This document shows positions 1 to 8,127 of a stretch of 64,000 nt of DNA, piece after piece (positions within the stretch are counted from its first letter, which is position 1; each line of letters starts with the position of its first letter). The notes under the pieces were generated by a model. That model was not told the DNA's origin. It ran no database searches and saw only the letters and a program-made list of their open reading frames with translations. Both the position numbers and the translations under genes were made by a program. The stretch comes from an uncultured Eubacterium sp. (GTDB lineage: Bacteria > Bacillota > Clostridia > Lachnospirales > Lachnospiraceae): assembly GCA_910589595.1 (NCBI GenBank), contig CAJUTM010000002.1, forward strand, positions 112,688 through 176,687. Reading direction: 5' to 3'.

Positions 1-357
1 GCACCCGAGATTGAGGTCGTAGACAAGGCAATCCTTTTGTAATCCGAGTCTTTTATGCAAAAAAAAGGCAGTAGACGGGTGGGCGTAATTCGGCCCCTGT
101 GTAATGAAAAGTAATACCTTTATTTCTTCACGCTTCCACTGCAATTTTTCCAATAATGGCAACGTAGCGGCATAGCACAGGTCAGAAGTTCTCTGATGTT
201 TGCCGGATATATGCCTCTCTTCAACACCGGTAATTTTAATCTGCTTTTTAGCTCTTCTTTTACCAATGATATTGGCAAAACTCATATTGTTCTCAACATA
301 TTCGGGAACGGCGGAACACATCCCCTGAATTTTGATATTATTATATTTCCCAATCAT
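1..357 (-). CDS. 3-oxoacyl-ACP synthase III-like protein (N-terminal part, runs off window)
   Basis: Translating the minus strand from an ATG at 357 gives 119 residues that stay open to base 1. They align along their whole length with the ketosynthase-III-like protein encoded at 3665-4672. The last codon in the window is the cysteine of a DLNLGC motif; the same cysteine is residue 119 in the two complete paralogues here, where it is the acyl-accepting nucleophile. KAS III enzymes condense an acyl-CoA starter with malonyl-ACP. The gene follows a carrier-protein gene by 13 bases, in one operon with the GNAT-like gene upstream. The catalytic His and Asn lie outside the window, so activity cannot be judged. 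Confidence 0.85.
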   Translation of the reverse strand, partial: MIGKYNNIKIQGMCSAVPEYVENNMSFANIIGKRRAKKQIKITGVEERHISGKHQRTSDLCYAATLPLLEKLQWKREEIKVLLFITQGPNYAHPSTAFFLHKRLGLQKDCLVYDLNLGC

Positions 358-370
358 AAGTTTACCTTTC

Positions 371-586
371 CTATTTTTGCAAATAATCTATAATGTCTTG
401 TACAGTGACAAAACTCTTTATTTCATCCGTTGATAGCTTCTTCTGATAATTTTTCTTTGCTTCTGCCATAAGTGATAGCTTACTTAATGAGTCCCATTCC
501 TCTAGTTCTGACAGAACAGTCGTGGTTTCCAAAGTGTCTTCTTCAATGTCCATAATTTCTTCCAGCATTTCTAATAATTCTTTCAT
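371..586 (-). CDS. Acyl carrier protein (phosphopantetheine-binding)
   Basis: A 71-residue acidic protein with the carrier-protein motif EEWDSL, Ser33 being the predicted phosphopantetheine attachment site. It most resembles the carrier protein at 5708-5929 (shared LEEIMD...LEEWDSLS-L-L pattern). It lies between a GNAT-like gene and a ketosynthase-III-like gene on the same strand with almost no spacing, so it probably carries the acyl chain handled by these two. It is not the housekeeping fatty-acid AcpP, which would carry DSLD and sit among fab genes. The substrate is unknown. Confidence 0.88.
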   Translation of the reverse strand: MKELLEMLEEIMDIEEDTLETTTVLSELEEWDSLSKLSLMAEAKKNYQKKLSTDEIKSFVTVQDIIDYLQK

Positions 587-588
587 AA

Positions 589-1608
589 TTAATTCTCCTT
601 TTTATGATTTATAGTATGGTTTGGACGGTCTTGGTCGCCAAATCCACGATATACGTGTATGTCGGGTAAAAACCATGTGTAAAAATAAATTTCAATATTT
701 TTGAGTACAAAAGGGTCAAAATAATTGGGGATTATATTTTTATCGGTTTCATCTCTCAGAGAAAAACCGCCATCTTTTAAAATAGAATCCGCAATCCCAT
801 AGCAATAGAAATCAATGTATTCATAATCTTCCTCTGTAAGAATCCGGTCAATCTCATTTCCTGCCAGTGCAAGGTCTTCATCTCTGCCAAAAAAGTCCAC
901 GATACGGAGAACTTTTGCATCGTGTATTTCTTCTTCCCTTGCGGCGATAGCACTTTTAATTCCATCTCTGCCTTGTAATCCCCAAATTTTGTATGTATAA
1001 TAGGGGTGAGAGTAATACCGATGTCTAATATATTGCAGGCTCTTTCTGGGATAATTAGCATATAATGATTCTTTATTCACTTGCTGTTCAAAGTCATCGG
1101 CAGTTTCTAAAGGAATCAGTGAAATCCCATCCTTTTTTATTGGCAAAACATTATAGTGGTTGATACCGGCTATTTTAAATTGCCGCTTTTTACCTAACCG
1201 ATAATAGTGATTCAGTTTTCTTATGCTTCCTCCCAGTGTAAGGATTGTTCTGGCATACCGCTTTTCAATACCTACAGAAAAAAGATTAAAGCATTGCATA
1301 TTTGCTTCAAAATACCTTGCCATTTCTTCGCCAAGCATCCGGTTTTCCGGATTATTCAAAGCCTGAATCATGACTGTGGACATACAGGGCCATTCTTGTT
1401 CCATCATGGGGATGTATCCCATTGAACCATAAATCCTGCCGTCAGAATCATCTTCCGCTATTAGGTAAAACACTTCTTTATCCCGTACATGTTGAAATTC
1501 AAACATGGTGCGGTCATTTCCCATAATGTGTCCCCGTTTCCAGTGTTCATCGATGAATTTCATGATTCGGGGAATATCTTCATAGACGGCCTGCCTGATT
1601 CTAATCAT
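589..1608 (-). CDS. GNAT-like acyltransferase (about 339 aa), first gene of leftward carrier-protein operon
   Basis: A 339-residue protein whose N-terminal 100 residues look like a GNAT N-acyltransferase fold (IRIRQAVYEDIPRIMKFIDEHW start, then a fold rich in short strands). It is a clear paralogue of the protein at 17924-18916: both open with the same AVYEDIP-IM-FIDEHWK segment, share YIRHRY in the middle, and share GDQDRP near the C-terminus. The start is supported by GGGAGGAA just upstream of the ATG. The ATG is only about 36 bases from the left inverted repeat of the recombinase device, and no convincing promoter fits in that gap, so transcription probably comes from the invertible segment. 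I infer transfer of a carrier-bound acyl or aminoacyl group to a sugar amine; this is not shown by the sequence. Confidence 0.7.
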   Translation of the reverse strand: MIRIRQAVYEDIPRIMKFIDEHWKRGHIMGNDRTMFEFQHVRDKEVFYLIAEDDSDGRIYGSMGYIPMMEQEWPCMSTVMIQALNNPENRMLGEEMARYFEANMQCFNLFSVGIEKRYARTILTLGGSIRKLNHYYRLGKKRQFKIAGINHYNVLPIKKDGISLIPLETADDFEQQVNKESLYANYPRKSLQYIRHRYYSHPYYTYKIWGLQGRDGIKSAIAAREEEIHDAKVLRIVDFFGRDEDLALAGNEIDRILTEEDYEYIDFYCYGIADSILKDGGFSLRDETDKNIIPNYFDPFVLKNIEIYFYTWFLPDIHVYRGFGDQDRPNHTINHKKEN

Positions 1609-1643
1609 TCCATTCCTCCCGAGTATGTGGCTTTTAATGAAAA

Positions 1644-1670
1644 TATCCTTAAGATGGAAACTTAAGGATG
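1644..1670. repeat. Left 27-bp inverted repeat / recombination site of device 1
   Basis: A perfect 27-bp match to the reverse complement of 2729-2755. Its core is TCCTTAAG, a 7-bp spacer ATGGAAA, then CTTAAGGA. The 8-bp arms are themselves inverted, which is the usual layout of a tyrosine-recombinase crossover site (two binding arms around a 6-8 bp overlap). The asymmetric spacer sets the orientation, and it is opposite in the two copies. Confidence 0.93.
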
Positions 1671-1678
1671 CTCGGAAA

Positions 1679-1687
1679 TGCTATAAT
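1679..1687 (+). promoter_or_regulatory. Extended -10 promoter for the recombinase
   Basis: TGCTATAAT is a perfect extended -10 element lying 25 bases before the recombinase ATG and immediately inside the left inverted repeat. There is no good -35, which is common for extended -10 promoters. It reads rightward in this orientation, through the recombinase and toward the reductase operon at 2895. After inversion it would read leftward toward the GNAT-like gene. Confidence 0.6.
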
Positions 1688-1711
1688 AATAAGAAAATGG
1701 AGGAACAGAAC

Positions 1712-2692
1712 ATGAAAGAAAGAAATGACATGAATATGACAGTAGAAGTATGGATTCGCAACTGGCAGAGAACATATCGGAGCTATATCAAAGAATCCAC
1801 CTTTGCCACCTATTCGGTTGCAATCGAAAATCACATTCTTCCTTATTTTGGAAAACGTCAGATAAAGGATATCCGGCATGATGACAATCAGGAATTCATA
1901 TTATTTCTTTCACAAAAGAGGAAAAAAAACGGCGCGGGATATTTGGCTTTTAAGACGATAAAGGATATTATGGCGCTGTGGCTTGGCATTTTGGAAAAGG
2001 CAGAACAAAAAGGCTACATCCGCTTAGGAAAAAGGCAGTATCAATACCCTGTTTCCGGCACTGACAGAGCACATGGGGCAGGTGGAAACTGCTTGACTTT
2101 GCAGGAGGAATATGAGATAATAAAATGCCTGAAAAAGCAGAAATCTCTAAAGAGTTTAGGAATTGCGCTGGCACTGGCAACAGGGATGCGGATTGGTGAG
2201 ATTTGTGCTCTTCAATGGGATTGTATAGACCTTTCCAGAGGGGTTGTTCACGTAAAGCAGACACTACAGCGCATATACACGAAAGAAAATGGGACAGGAA
2301 AAAGCAAGGTTATTGTAACTGCCCCAAAATCCTTTCACTCCGACCGGTACATTCCTCTGCCGGAGAAGTACCTTCTCTTATTGAAAAAACATCAGGCTGA
2401 GCCGGATGCTTACTTATTGACCGGAAGCAAAGACAAGTTTATTGAGCCCCGCACTTTGCGGGAATATTATAACCGGCTTATGGAAAGTAATGGTACAAAA
2501 TATGTGACTTTTCACGGACTGCGGCATACGTTTGCCACTCGTATGGTAGAAACCGGATGCGACTATAAAACAATTAGTGAACTCTTGGGGCATGCGGATA
2601 TCAACACGACGTTTCGCACCTATGTTCACAGCGACATGGACAAAAAAAGACAGTTTGTGGAAAAGGCTGGTAATATAATTGAGATGGGTTAA
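1712..2692 (+). CDS. Tyrosine recombinase (DNA invertase of device 1)
   Basis: A 326-residue phage-integrase-family recombinase. An N-terminal SAM-like core-binding domain (about residues 8-100) is followed by the catalytic domain with Arg160 (GMRIGEI), His268 and Arg271 (HGLRHTF), His294 (LGHADINTT) and the nucleophile Tyr304 (TYVH). All expected catalytic motifs are intact. I chose the ATG at 1712 because GGAGG sits eight bases upstream; the frame is open further upstream without a ribosome site. The gene lies wholly inside the inverted repeats, so the natural substrate is predicted to be those repeats. An alternative role as a decayed integrase of a lost element is less likely given the perfect repeats. 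Confidence 0.93.
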   Translation: MKERNDMNMTVEVWIRNWQRTYRSYIKESTFATYSVAIENHILPYFGKRQIKDIRHDDNQEFILFLSQKRKKNGAGYLAFKTIKDIMALWLGILEKAEQKGYIRLGKRQYQYPVSGTDRAHGAGGNCLTLQEEYEIIKCLKKQKSLKSLGIALALATGMRIGEICALQWDCIDLSRGVVHVKQTLQRIYTKENGTGKSKVIVTAPKSFHSDRYIPLPEKYLLLLKKHQAEPDAYLLTGSKDKFIEPRTLREYYNRLMESNGTKYVTFHGLRHTFATRMVETGCDYKTISELLGHADINTTFRTYVHSDMDKKRQFVEKAGNIIEMG

Positions 2693-2728
2693 GGAAAGAC
2701 AAGTGTTATCCGATATAAAAAAAGGATA

Positions 2729-2755
2729 CATCCTTAAGTTTCCATCTTAAGGATA
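2729..2755. repeat. Right 27-bp inverted repeat / recombination site of device 1
   Basis: This is the exact reverse complement of 1644-1670, with arms TCCTTAAG and CTTAAGGA around spacer TTTCCAT. It begins 36 bases after the recombinase stop codon. Transcribed, the arms could form a short hairpin, but no U-tract follows, so it should not terminate efficiently. Confidence 0.93.
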
Positions 2756-2764
2756 ATCTTATGT

Positions 2765-2878
2765 ATGGATACTAAAAAAAGTTGCATGGAGGCACGGAAT
2801 ATGAATGATATAGCTGTGCCTGACAGAGGGAACAGTTTTTTTATATTAAAAATTAAAAAAAGTAATCGTTTAAGATGA
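2765..2878 (+). CDS. Possible 37-residue small protein or leader peptide
   Basis: An open frame of 37 codons lies between the right inverted repeat and the first reductase gene. An internal ATG at 2801 is preceded by GGAGGCACG, giving a 25-residue product that is basic at its C-terminus (KIKKSNRLR). It ends 16 bases before the reductase ATG. I do not recognise it. It may be a leader peptide, a remnant, or non-coding leader. Confidence 0.25.
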   Translation: MDTKKSCMEARNMNDIAVPDRGNSFFILKIKKSNRLR

Positions 2879-2894
2879 CAGGGAGATGCAGGAA

Positions 2895-3620
2895 ATGAAG
2901 AATTATTTAATCGCAGGCGCTTCTTCTGGTATTGGCAGAGGGGTAGCAAAAATGTTGTCAGATGACAATACAACAATTATTTTGGTTGCCAGAGAAGAAG
3001 AAAAACTTAAACGTGTGCAGGAAGAATTGTCTGGAGACAGTATCGTAATTTCCTGTGATGTTACGAATAATGAAGATATAAAACGCGTGTTTGACAAGTT
3101 AGAAACGGAAAAAATAAAGCTGGACGGATTGGTCTATTGTGCGGGAATGTGTTTTTTAAAAACATTAAAGATGATGAAAAGCTCAGATTTGGAAAATATG
3201 TTTCGGGTTAATGTATTTGGATTTTATGAGATGTGCCGCTATTTTTCAAAAGTGTCCGTATCAAATAAAAATGCTTCGATTGTCGGCATATCTTCTTATG
3301 CAGCTGTAACAAAGGAAGCAGGCTTATCGGCATATGCCATGTCAAAAGGGGCACTGGATATACAGGTTCAGGCGTTATCCAAAGAATTTTTAAGAAGAAA
3401 AATCAGAATCAATTCGGTAGTACCTGCCCGCGTGAAATCAAAGATGGATTCAGATAACAATGACTGGACAGACGAAGAAATTGCATTAGTAAATGAAAAA
3501 CACCCATTAGGAATTATTCCTATTGATGATGTCGTGAAAGCAATAGGTTTTTTGATGTCAGATGACGCAAGGCATATTACTGGAGAGTGTCTCTGTATTA
3601 GTTCAGGCTATCATAGTTGA
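2895..3620 (+). CDS. Short-chain dehydrogenase/reductase (FabG-like)
   Basis: A 241-residue classical SDR. The nucleotide-binding motif GASSGIG is at residues 8-14 and the catalytic residues are Ser134, Tyr147 and Lys151 (SAYAMSKGAL). The ATG at 2895 is preferred over one at 2886 because AGGGAG is correctly spaced only for the former. It heads the rightward operon and is followed by a ketosynthase-III-like gene and a carrier protein. FabG-type enzymes reduce 3-oxoacyl-carrier substrates with NADPH, so I infer reduction of the condensation product of the neighbouring KAS III. A second SDR of similar size lies at 4965-5684. Reduction of a sugar intermediate is the alternative. Confidence 0.85.
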   Translation: MKNYLIAGASSGIGRGVAKMLSDDNTTIILVAREEEKLKRVQEELSGDSIVISCDVTNNEDIKRVFDKLETEKIKLDGLVYCAGMCFLKTLKMMKSSDLENMFRVNVFGFYEMCRYFSKVSVSNKNASIVGISSYAAVTKEAGLSAYAMSKGALDIQVQALSKEFLRRKIRINSVVPARVKSKMDSDNNDWTDEEIALVNEKHPLGIIPIDDVVKAIGFLMSDDARHITGECLCISSGYHS

Positions 3621-3664
3621 ATTAACAGATAAATACATTTTATGAAATAATGAGGTGACAAAAT

Positions 3665-4672
3665 ATGTATGGAAAATACAACAATATCAAAATATGCGGT
3701 ATGGCAGCCGCTGTTCCTAAACGTGTATATAGTAATGTCGAATACGCTGAAAAATGTGGTAATCGCAGGGTAAAGAAACAGGTACTTTTAACGGGGATTC
3801 AGAACCGCCACTTAGTTGAAAAAGGACAGTCCGCATCCGATATGAGTTCTTATTGTGGTGAAAAATTATTGGAGAAACTGAATTGGAACCGCAATGATAT
3901 CCGTGTTCTAGTGAATGTCACTCAATCGGCAGATTTACATAATCCATCAACCGCTATGATTATTCAAAAGCGCCTTGGAATCGGACAGGACTGTATTGCC
4001 TTTGATGTTAATCTTGGATGTACCGGTTATGTCAGCGGTCTGCAGATTGTTGCGGCTCTGTTACAGAATACGGGAGGTAAAGGTCTTTTATTTGTTGGTG
4101 ATGGAAGCTATTACGATATACCGGAAGAGCCAACTACAAATTCTTTGCTGCTGGGTGATGGAGCAGGAGCAACAGCAATTGAGCTTGAAGAAGGAAATCC
4201 TTTGTTGTACGCACAGAAAACAGATGGAACAAGATTTGATTTATTATATACCAGAAATGATGGTTATAAGAAAATGGACGGAAACGAAATATTATTATTT
4301 ACATTAAATGAAGTTTCCCAGAGTATTCGTGAGATGAAAGAGCATTTTTCCATTCAGGAGGAAAGCATTGATTTTTATGCGCTTCATCAGGCACAACAAT
4401 TGTTATTGGAAGGTATTATGAGAGAATGTGATATTGCTCCGGAGAAGATGCTGGAATCATATCAGGAATATGGTAATACTTCTACCGCTTCTGTCGCTGT
4501 AACAATATGTAATAATACAGAAATTCTCAAGAAGAAAGAGCGGGTTAAATTATATTTATGCGGCTATGGAATTGGTTTGGCGTGGACCAGTGTTGTTTTG
4601 GAAGTAGACACAAAAGGAATTATTCCGCTTATGGAAACAGATTTTAAATATAATGACCTGGGTCATTTATAA
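3665..4672 (+). CDS. 3-oxoacyl-ACP synthase III-like enzyme
   Basis: A 335-residue thiolase-fold protein with a complete KAS III triad: Cys119 (NLGCTGYVSG), His241 (ALHQAQ) and Asn271 (YGNTSTASV). The C-terminal glycine-rich YGIGLAWTSVVLE segment closes the fold. It is paralogous to the truncated gene at the left edge and to 7055-8113. The family joins a CoA- or ACP-bound starter to malonyl-ACP with loss of CO2; some members instead catalyse acyl transfer. Its place between an SDR and a carrier protein supports making a short 3-oxo- then 3-hydroxyacyl-carrier product rather than bulk fatty acid. Confidence 0.88.
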   Translation: MYGKYNNIKICGMAAAVPKRVYSNVEYAEKCGNRRVKKQVLLTGIQNRHLVEKGQSASDMSSYCGEKLLEKLNWNRNDIRVLVNVTQSADLHNPSTAMIIQKRLGIGQDCIAFDVNLGCTGYVSGLQIVAALLQNTGGKGLLFVGDGSYYDIPEEPTTNSLLLGDGAGATAIELEEGNPLLYAQKTDGTRFDLLYTRNDGYKKMDGNEILLFTLNEVSQSIREMKEHFSIQEESIDFYALHQAQQLLLEGIMRECDIAPEKMLESYQEYGNTSTASVAVTICNNTEILKKKERVKLYLCGYGIGLAWTSVVLEVDTKGIIPLMETDFKYNDLGHL

Positions 4673-4707
4673 TAAAAATTTTAATTATTTAAGGAGGAAA
4701 AGCAGTT

Positions 4708-4929
4708 ATGACTAAGTTAGAAAAAATGCAGGCAATTGCAGAAATTTTGGAGGTAGAACCTGATGAAATTTCAGAAGAAATGAAACTGGACGATTTTGAC
4801 ACATGGGATTCTGTTGCAGTTCTTGGCGTTATTGCTTTTATTAATGAACAATTTTCGCGTTTTCCGCATGCATCTGAAATTCGTGCTTATGAAACGGTTG
4901 GCGATTTATTGGAATACATGAATGAATAA
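4708..4929 (+). CDS. Acyl carrier protein
   Basis: A 73-residue acidic protein. Ser35 in DTWDSVAVL is the predicted phosphopantetheine site; the usual DSL is DSV here. AAGGAGG precedes the ATG. It follows the ketosynthase gene by 35 bases and precedes the second SDR by 35 bases, within one operon, and probably tethers the acyl intermediate made by these enzymes. Confidence 0.87.
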   Translation: MTKLEKMQAIAEILEVEPDEISEEMKLDDFDTWDSVAVLGVIAFINEQFSRFPHASEIRAYETVGDLLEYMNE

Positions 4930-4964
4930 ATGATAAAGAATACTGACAAAAAGGAAGGATGTTG

Positions 4965-5684
4965 ATGATAGGAAAAAATATTTTGGTTACAGGAGCTTCT
5001 CAGGGAATCGGTGAAGCAGTAACCAGACATTTGTCAGAACAGGGAGCGTTAGTCGTTATGGTAGCACGTAACGACAAAAAGCTAACTCAGATTCAGGAAA
5101 CCCTCAGTAACGAAACGCTTATCTGCCAATATGACTTAAATGATTTGGACAATATTGAAGAGATATTTTTGCGTTGTAAAGAAAAAGGGATAAAACTGGA
5201 CGGTATGGTACATTGTGCCGGAATCAACAGGGATATGCCAATACGGGCAAATGACACAGAGGCCATGAACGAGGTAATGCGAGTTAATTATATGTCTTTT
5301 GTAACATTGTCCAAATTTTTTGTGCGGAGAAAGTATTCCAATGATGAAAGCTGTATTTTAGCGATTTCATCTAATGCAACAAATACAAATGCAGCGGGAA
5401 TGTGTACATATACTTCGTCAAAAATAGCATTAGAGGCAGCTGTAAAGATATTGGCAAAAGAAACCTTAAAAAGGCGGATACGGGTTAATGCGATAGCACC
5501 GGCATGGGTTGACACTGAAATGATAAAGAAAACGGAAAATTATGTTGATGCAAAAACGATTGTTGATTCGCAGCCATTAGGGATTATTCCTCCTGTTCAT
5601 ATAGCATACTTAGCTGATTTTTTAATGAGTGAGAAAGGTAAATATATAACAGGAGCTGTGATTCCTGTCTCTGGTGGTGTTTGA
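4965..5684 (+). CDS. Short-chain dehydrogenase/reductase (FabG-like), second copy
   Basis: A 239-residue classical SDR with TGASQGIG at residues 9-16 and the active site Tyr149-x3-Lys153 (CTYTSSKIAL). I chose the ATG at 4965 because GGAAGG ends six bases before it; the upstream in-frame ATG at 4959 abuts the ribosome site. It shares the C-terminal signature PLGIIPP-H/D---LADFLMS with the first SDR (PLGIIPIDDV---GFLMS), so the two are paralogues. Together they could reduce two different carrier-bound or sugar-linked ketones. Confidence 0.86.
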   Translation: MIGKNILVTGASQGIGEAVTRHLSEQGALVVMVARNDKKLTQIQETLSNETLICQYDLNDLDNIEEIFLRCKEKGIKLDGMVHCAGINRDMPIRANDTEAMNEVMRVNYMSFVTLSKFFVRRKYSNDESCILAISSNATNTNAAGMCTYTSSKIALEAAVKILAKETLKRRIRVNAIAPAWVDTEMIKKTENYVDAKTIVDSQPLGIIPPVHIAYLADFLMSEKGKYITGAVIPVSGGV

Positions 5685-5707
5685 AATTTAGTTTGGAGGA
5701 TTTAAAA

Positions 5708-5929
5708 ATGACATTGAATGAAAAAATTGAATTTCTGGAAGAAATTATGGATTTGGATGAAGAAACGCTGACACAGGATATGGATTTGGACGATTTGGAC
5801 GAGTGGGATTCTTTGAGTGTTTTATCCTTAACAGTGGAAATGAAAAAGAGATATGGCATGGACCTTACAACAGAAATCGTTAAGAAGTTTAAAACGGTTG
5901 CAGACATTTGCAATTATATACCTGATTAA
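5708..5929 (+). CDS. Acyl carrier protein
   Basis: A 73-residue acidic carrier protein with Ser35 in DEWDSLSVL. The ATG at 5708 follows GGAGG by eight bases; the frame is open to a TTG at 5681, but that lacks a ribosome site. Closest relative in the window is the carrier protein of the leftward operon (371-586), so both arms of the switch carry a version of the same carrier. Confidence 0.88.
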   Translation: MTLNEKIEFLEEIMDLDEETLTQDMDLDDLDEWDSLSVLSLTVEMKKRYGMDLTTEIVKKFKTVADICNYIPD

Positions 5930-5944
5930 ATGGAGGTGTAAGGC

Positions 5945-6802
5945 ATGAAATATGATTACGATTTAAAAATATTTAAACATAACGATACATGGGTGACATA
6001 TAGAGAAATATTAGACGCCTTATTAGCTGTGGAAGCAGATAAATGTGATGTGCTATTGTTACATACCGCTATGGAGTTCGGAATGCTGTCAAAGGATATA
6101 AAACGAAAAGAGTTATGTGAGATTATATTTGATATTATCTGTCAACTTGGAGTAAAAACGTTAGTTTTCCCTACGTTTTCGTTTAGTTTTGCAAATAAAG
6201 AGGATTATGATGTCCTCCGCTCAAAATCATCTATGGGAATGTTAAATGAGTATGTGCGAAAAAGAGAGGATGCCGTTCGTTCTCTGGACCCTCTTTTGTC
6301 TGTATGTGTAGTAGGGGAAAATAAATCTCTGGCAGATATTGATGGTGACAGTTCTATGGGTCCCGGCAGCTTTTATGACCGTCTGCATCATACTGAAAAT
6401 GTAAAAATTGCTTTTTTGGGAGCTGACGAACTCAATTGTAACACACATCTTCACTTTGTAGAAGAATATATGAAAGTGCCGTATCGATATCATTTGGCTA
6501 TGACAGGTCAGATTATTGATTACAACGGTATTGCAAAACAGGATACACACAAATTATTTGTTACATATAAACATGTGATACCGAGTGGACACAGAGAATT
6601 TTATGACGAATTAATTCAGGAAAACAAAATGAAGAAAGTTTTTGTTGGTAATAGCTCTATTTCATGTTTTAGGGAAGAAGACATTTTTGAACATGAAAAG
6701 AAGTATTTGGAAAAAGATATCAATTATTTTATAGCTGAACCATATGATAAGTATCCATTAATCAAGGAGTTTGAATATGGCGGAGTATGTTCTGTTAAAT
6801 AA
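5945..6802 (+). CDS. AAC(3)-family N-acyltransferase, likely for a sugar amine
   Basis: A 285-residue protein of the aminoglycoside 3-N-acetyltransferase fold, with LLLHTAM and TLVFPTFSFSF near the N-terminus, a central SMGPGSFYDRLHH motif and the conserved THLHFVEEYMKVPYR region. Members of this fold transfer an acyl group from CoA or a carrier to an amine; in sugar-modification loci they acylate amino sugars rather than antibiotics, and Campylobacter flagellin islands contain such genes beside ACP and fabH copies. Lying between two carrier-protein genes, it is the best candidate for moving the carrier-bound acyl chain onto a sugar. It should not be read as a resistance gene. Confidence 0.8.
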   Translation: MKYDYDLKIFKHNDTWVTYREILDALLAVEADKCDVLLLHTAMEFGMLSKDIKRKELCEIIFDIICQLGVKTLVFPTFSFSFANKEDYDVLRSKSSMGMLNEYVRKREDAVRSLDPLLSVCVVGENKSLADIDGDSSMGPGSFYDRLHHTENVKIAFLGADELNCNTHLHFVEEYMKVPYRYHLAMTGQIIDYNGIAKQDTHKLFVTYKHVIPSGHREFYDELIQENKMKKVFVGNSSISCFREEDIFEHEKKYLEKDINYFIAEPYDKYPLIKEFEYGGVCSVK

Positions 6803-6824
6803 AAACGAGAAAGGGCTGTAGAAA

Positions 6825-7055
6825 ATGGAAGAAAAAATTTATAGTATCTTAGAAGAAATACGACCGGAATTTAATTTTAAAGAGAGTAAAGATTTTGTAG
6901 AAGACGGATATCTGGATTCTTTTGATGTCGTTACGTTAGTCTCTTTAATCGAGAATGAATTTGGAGTTATCGTAGATGCACTGGATATTTTGCCCGAAAA
7001 CTTTTCGACGGTTGCTTCAATATGTGAATTAGTTCAGGCAAATGGAGGAAATTGA
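6825..7055 (+). CDS. Acyl carrier protein
   Basis: A 76-residue acidic protein with Ser32 in DGYLDSFDVVTLV, a DSF-type attachment motif like that of D-alanyl or aminoacyl carriers. Its TGA overlaps the ATG of the next ketosynthase-III-like gene (TGATG), so the two are translationally coupled and probably work together. Confidence 0.86.
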   Translation: MEEKIYSILEEIRPEFNFKESKDFVEDGYLDSFDVVTLVSLIENEFGVIVDALDILPENFSTVASICELVQANGGN

Positions 7056-8113
7056 TGATTACGTCATTTACAGGAAAAGAAATTACAGGTGTTCTGTCGG
7101 TTTTGCCGGAAAATGAATATATATTTGAGGATGAGATTGCAGAGTCAGAAGCAGTCAGGGCGCGGCGTCTTAAACGAATCATGGGATACGGAAAGCGCAG
7201 GCGGGCAAAAGGTGATACAACTTTATCTCAAATGCTTTTATATGGAATGGAATATCTTTTGGATAATAAGAAGATTGAGAAAGAAGAGATTGGTGCTCTT
7301 ATTGTTGTTACATTGTCGCCGGATTATTATCTTCCGCAGATTAGTTCCATTTTACATGGAGAATTGGGATTGCCGGTGGATGTAATGTGTCTTGATATTT
7401 CGCAGGCATGTTCCGGATTTGTAATTGGACTGATGCAGGCCTTTATGCTGCTGGAGCACATGCAGGATAAAAAGGTAGTACTTTGTACTGGTGAAGTATT
7501 CAATCGAAAATCGTCTGAGAATGAGCCCAAATTTACACATCCGCCATTTGGTGGTGACATAGCAAATATTTGTATAGTAGAGAATTCACAGCGTAATGGG
7601 AAAATTGTATATAGCAGCTATACAGATGGTGAGAATCGCAACTATCTGCAAATTCATGATGGTGGTTTTAAATACCCGATGACTATTGAAAAAATTCAAA
7701 ATCAGACAAATAATCTTCCTTTTATGGGAGTTGATATGGATGGTTCATCGGTATTCAATTTTGTACAAAAGGAAGTTCCTCCAGCGATAGAGGAAATTGT
7801 AACATTATCAGGAAATCAGATAAGTGATATTGATTTTTTCCTTTTTCATCAACCAAATAAATTTATGCTTCAGAAGCTGGCAGAGAGATTGAATATTCCT
7901 TTTGAAAAACTACCAATGGACATCGTTGAAAAACTGGGTAACTCTGATTCGGGAACCATACCGGCAGTTATGACTACGGATGTTTCCGAACAGTTGTTAT
8001 CAGGATATAAACTATGTTGTCTTTCTGGTTTTGGTGCTGGTTTGTCTTGGACATCTCTTGTTATGGAAATTGGCAATCTGAGTTTTTGTGAAAATATTAT
8101 TTCAAATTTATAA
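7055..8113 (+). CDS. 3-oxoacyl-ACP synthase III-like enzyme, second complete copy
   Basis: A 352-residue KAS III-type protein with Cys119 (DISQACSGFVIG), His265 (LFHQPN) and Asn296 (LGNSDSGTIP). The start is the ATG at 7055, seven bases after GGAGG and overlapping the carrier-protein stop. It is longer than, and clearly diverged from, the 3665 paralogue (CSG rather than CTG, and HQPN rather than HQAQ), so a different starter or product is likely. Confidence 0.87.
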   Translation: MITSFTGKEITGVLSVLPENEYIFEDEIAESEAVRARRLKRIMGYGKRRRAKGDTTLSQMLLYGMEYLLDNKKIEKEEIGALIVVTLSPDYYLPQISSILHGELGLPVDVMCLDISQACSGFVIGLMQAFMLLEHMQDKKVVLCTGEVFNRKSSENEPKFTHPPFGGDIANICIVENSQRNGKIVYSSYTDGENRNYLQIHDGGFKYPMTIEKIQNQTNNLPFMGVDMDGSSVFNFVQKEVPPAIEEIVTLSGNQISDIDFFLFHQPNKFMLQKLAERLNIPFEKLPMDIVEKLGNSDSGTIPAVMTTDVSEQLLSGYKLCCLSGFGAGLSWTSLVMEIGNLSFCENIISNL

Positions 8114-8127
8114 GGAGAAATACCAAT

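Larger units (their letters stand above)
1644..2755. mobile_element. Self-inverting recombinase cassette (device 1)
   Basis: The segment consists of a tyrosine recombinase gene, its own extended -10 promoter and almost nothing else, enclosed by two perfect 27-bp repeats in inverted orientation. Recombination between the repeats would invert the recombinase gene itself. The cassette lies exactly between two divergent carrier-protein operons (leftward 1608 to 1, rightward 2895 to 11567). I see no rho-independent terminator after the recombinase, so its transcript can leave through the right repeat. The predicted outcome is a two-way switch: right operon on in the orientation seen here, left operon on after inversion. 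Confidence 0.8.

Noticed and set aside
5945..6802. Aminoglycoside resistance gene
   Set aside because: The AAC(3) fold is present, but the gene is embedded among carrier-protein and ketosynthase genes, where this fold acylates sugars. Calling it resistance is not supported.
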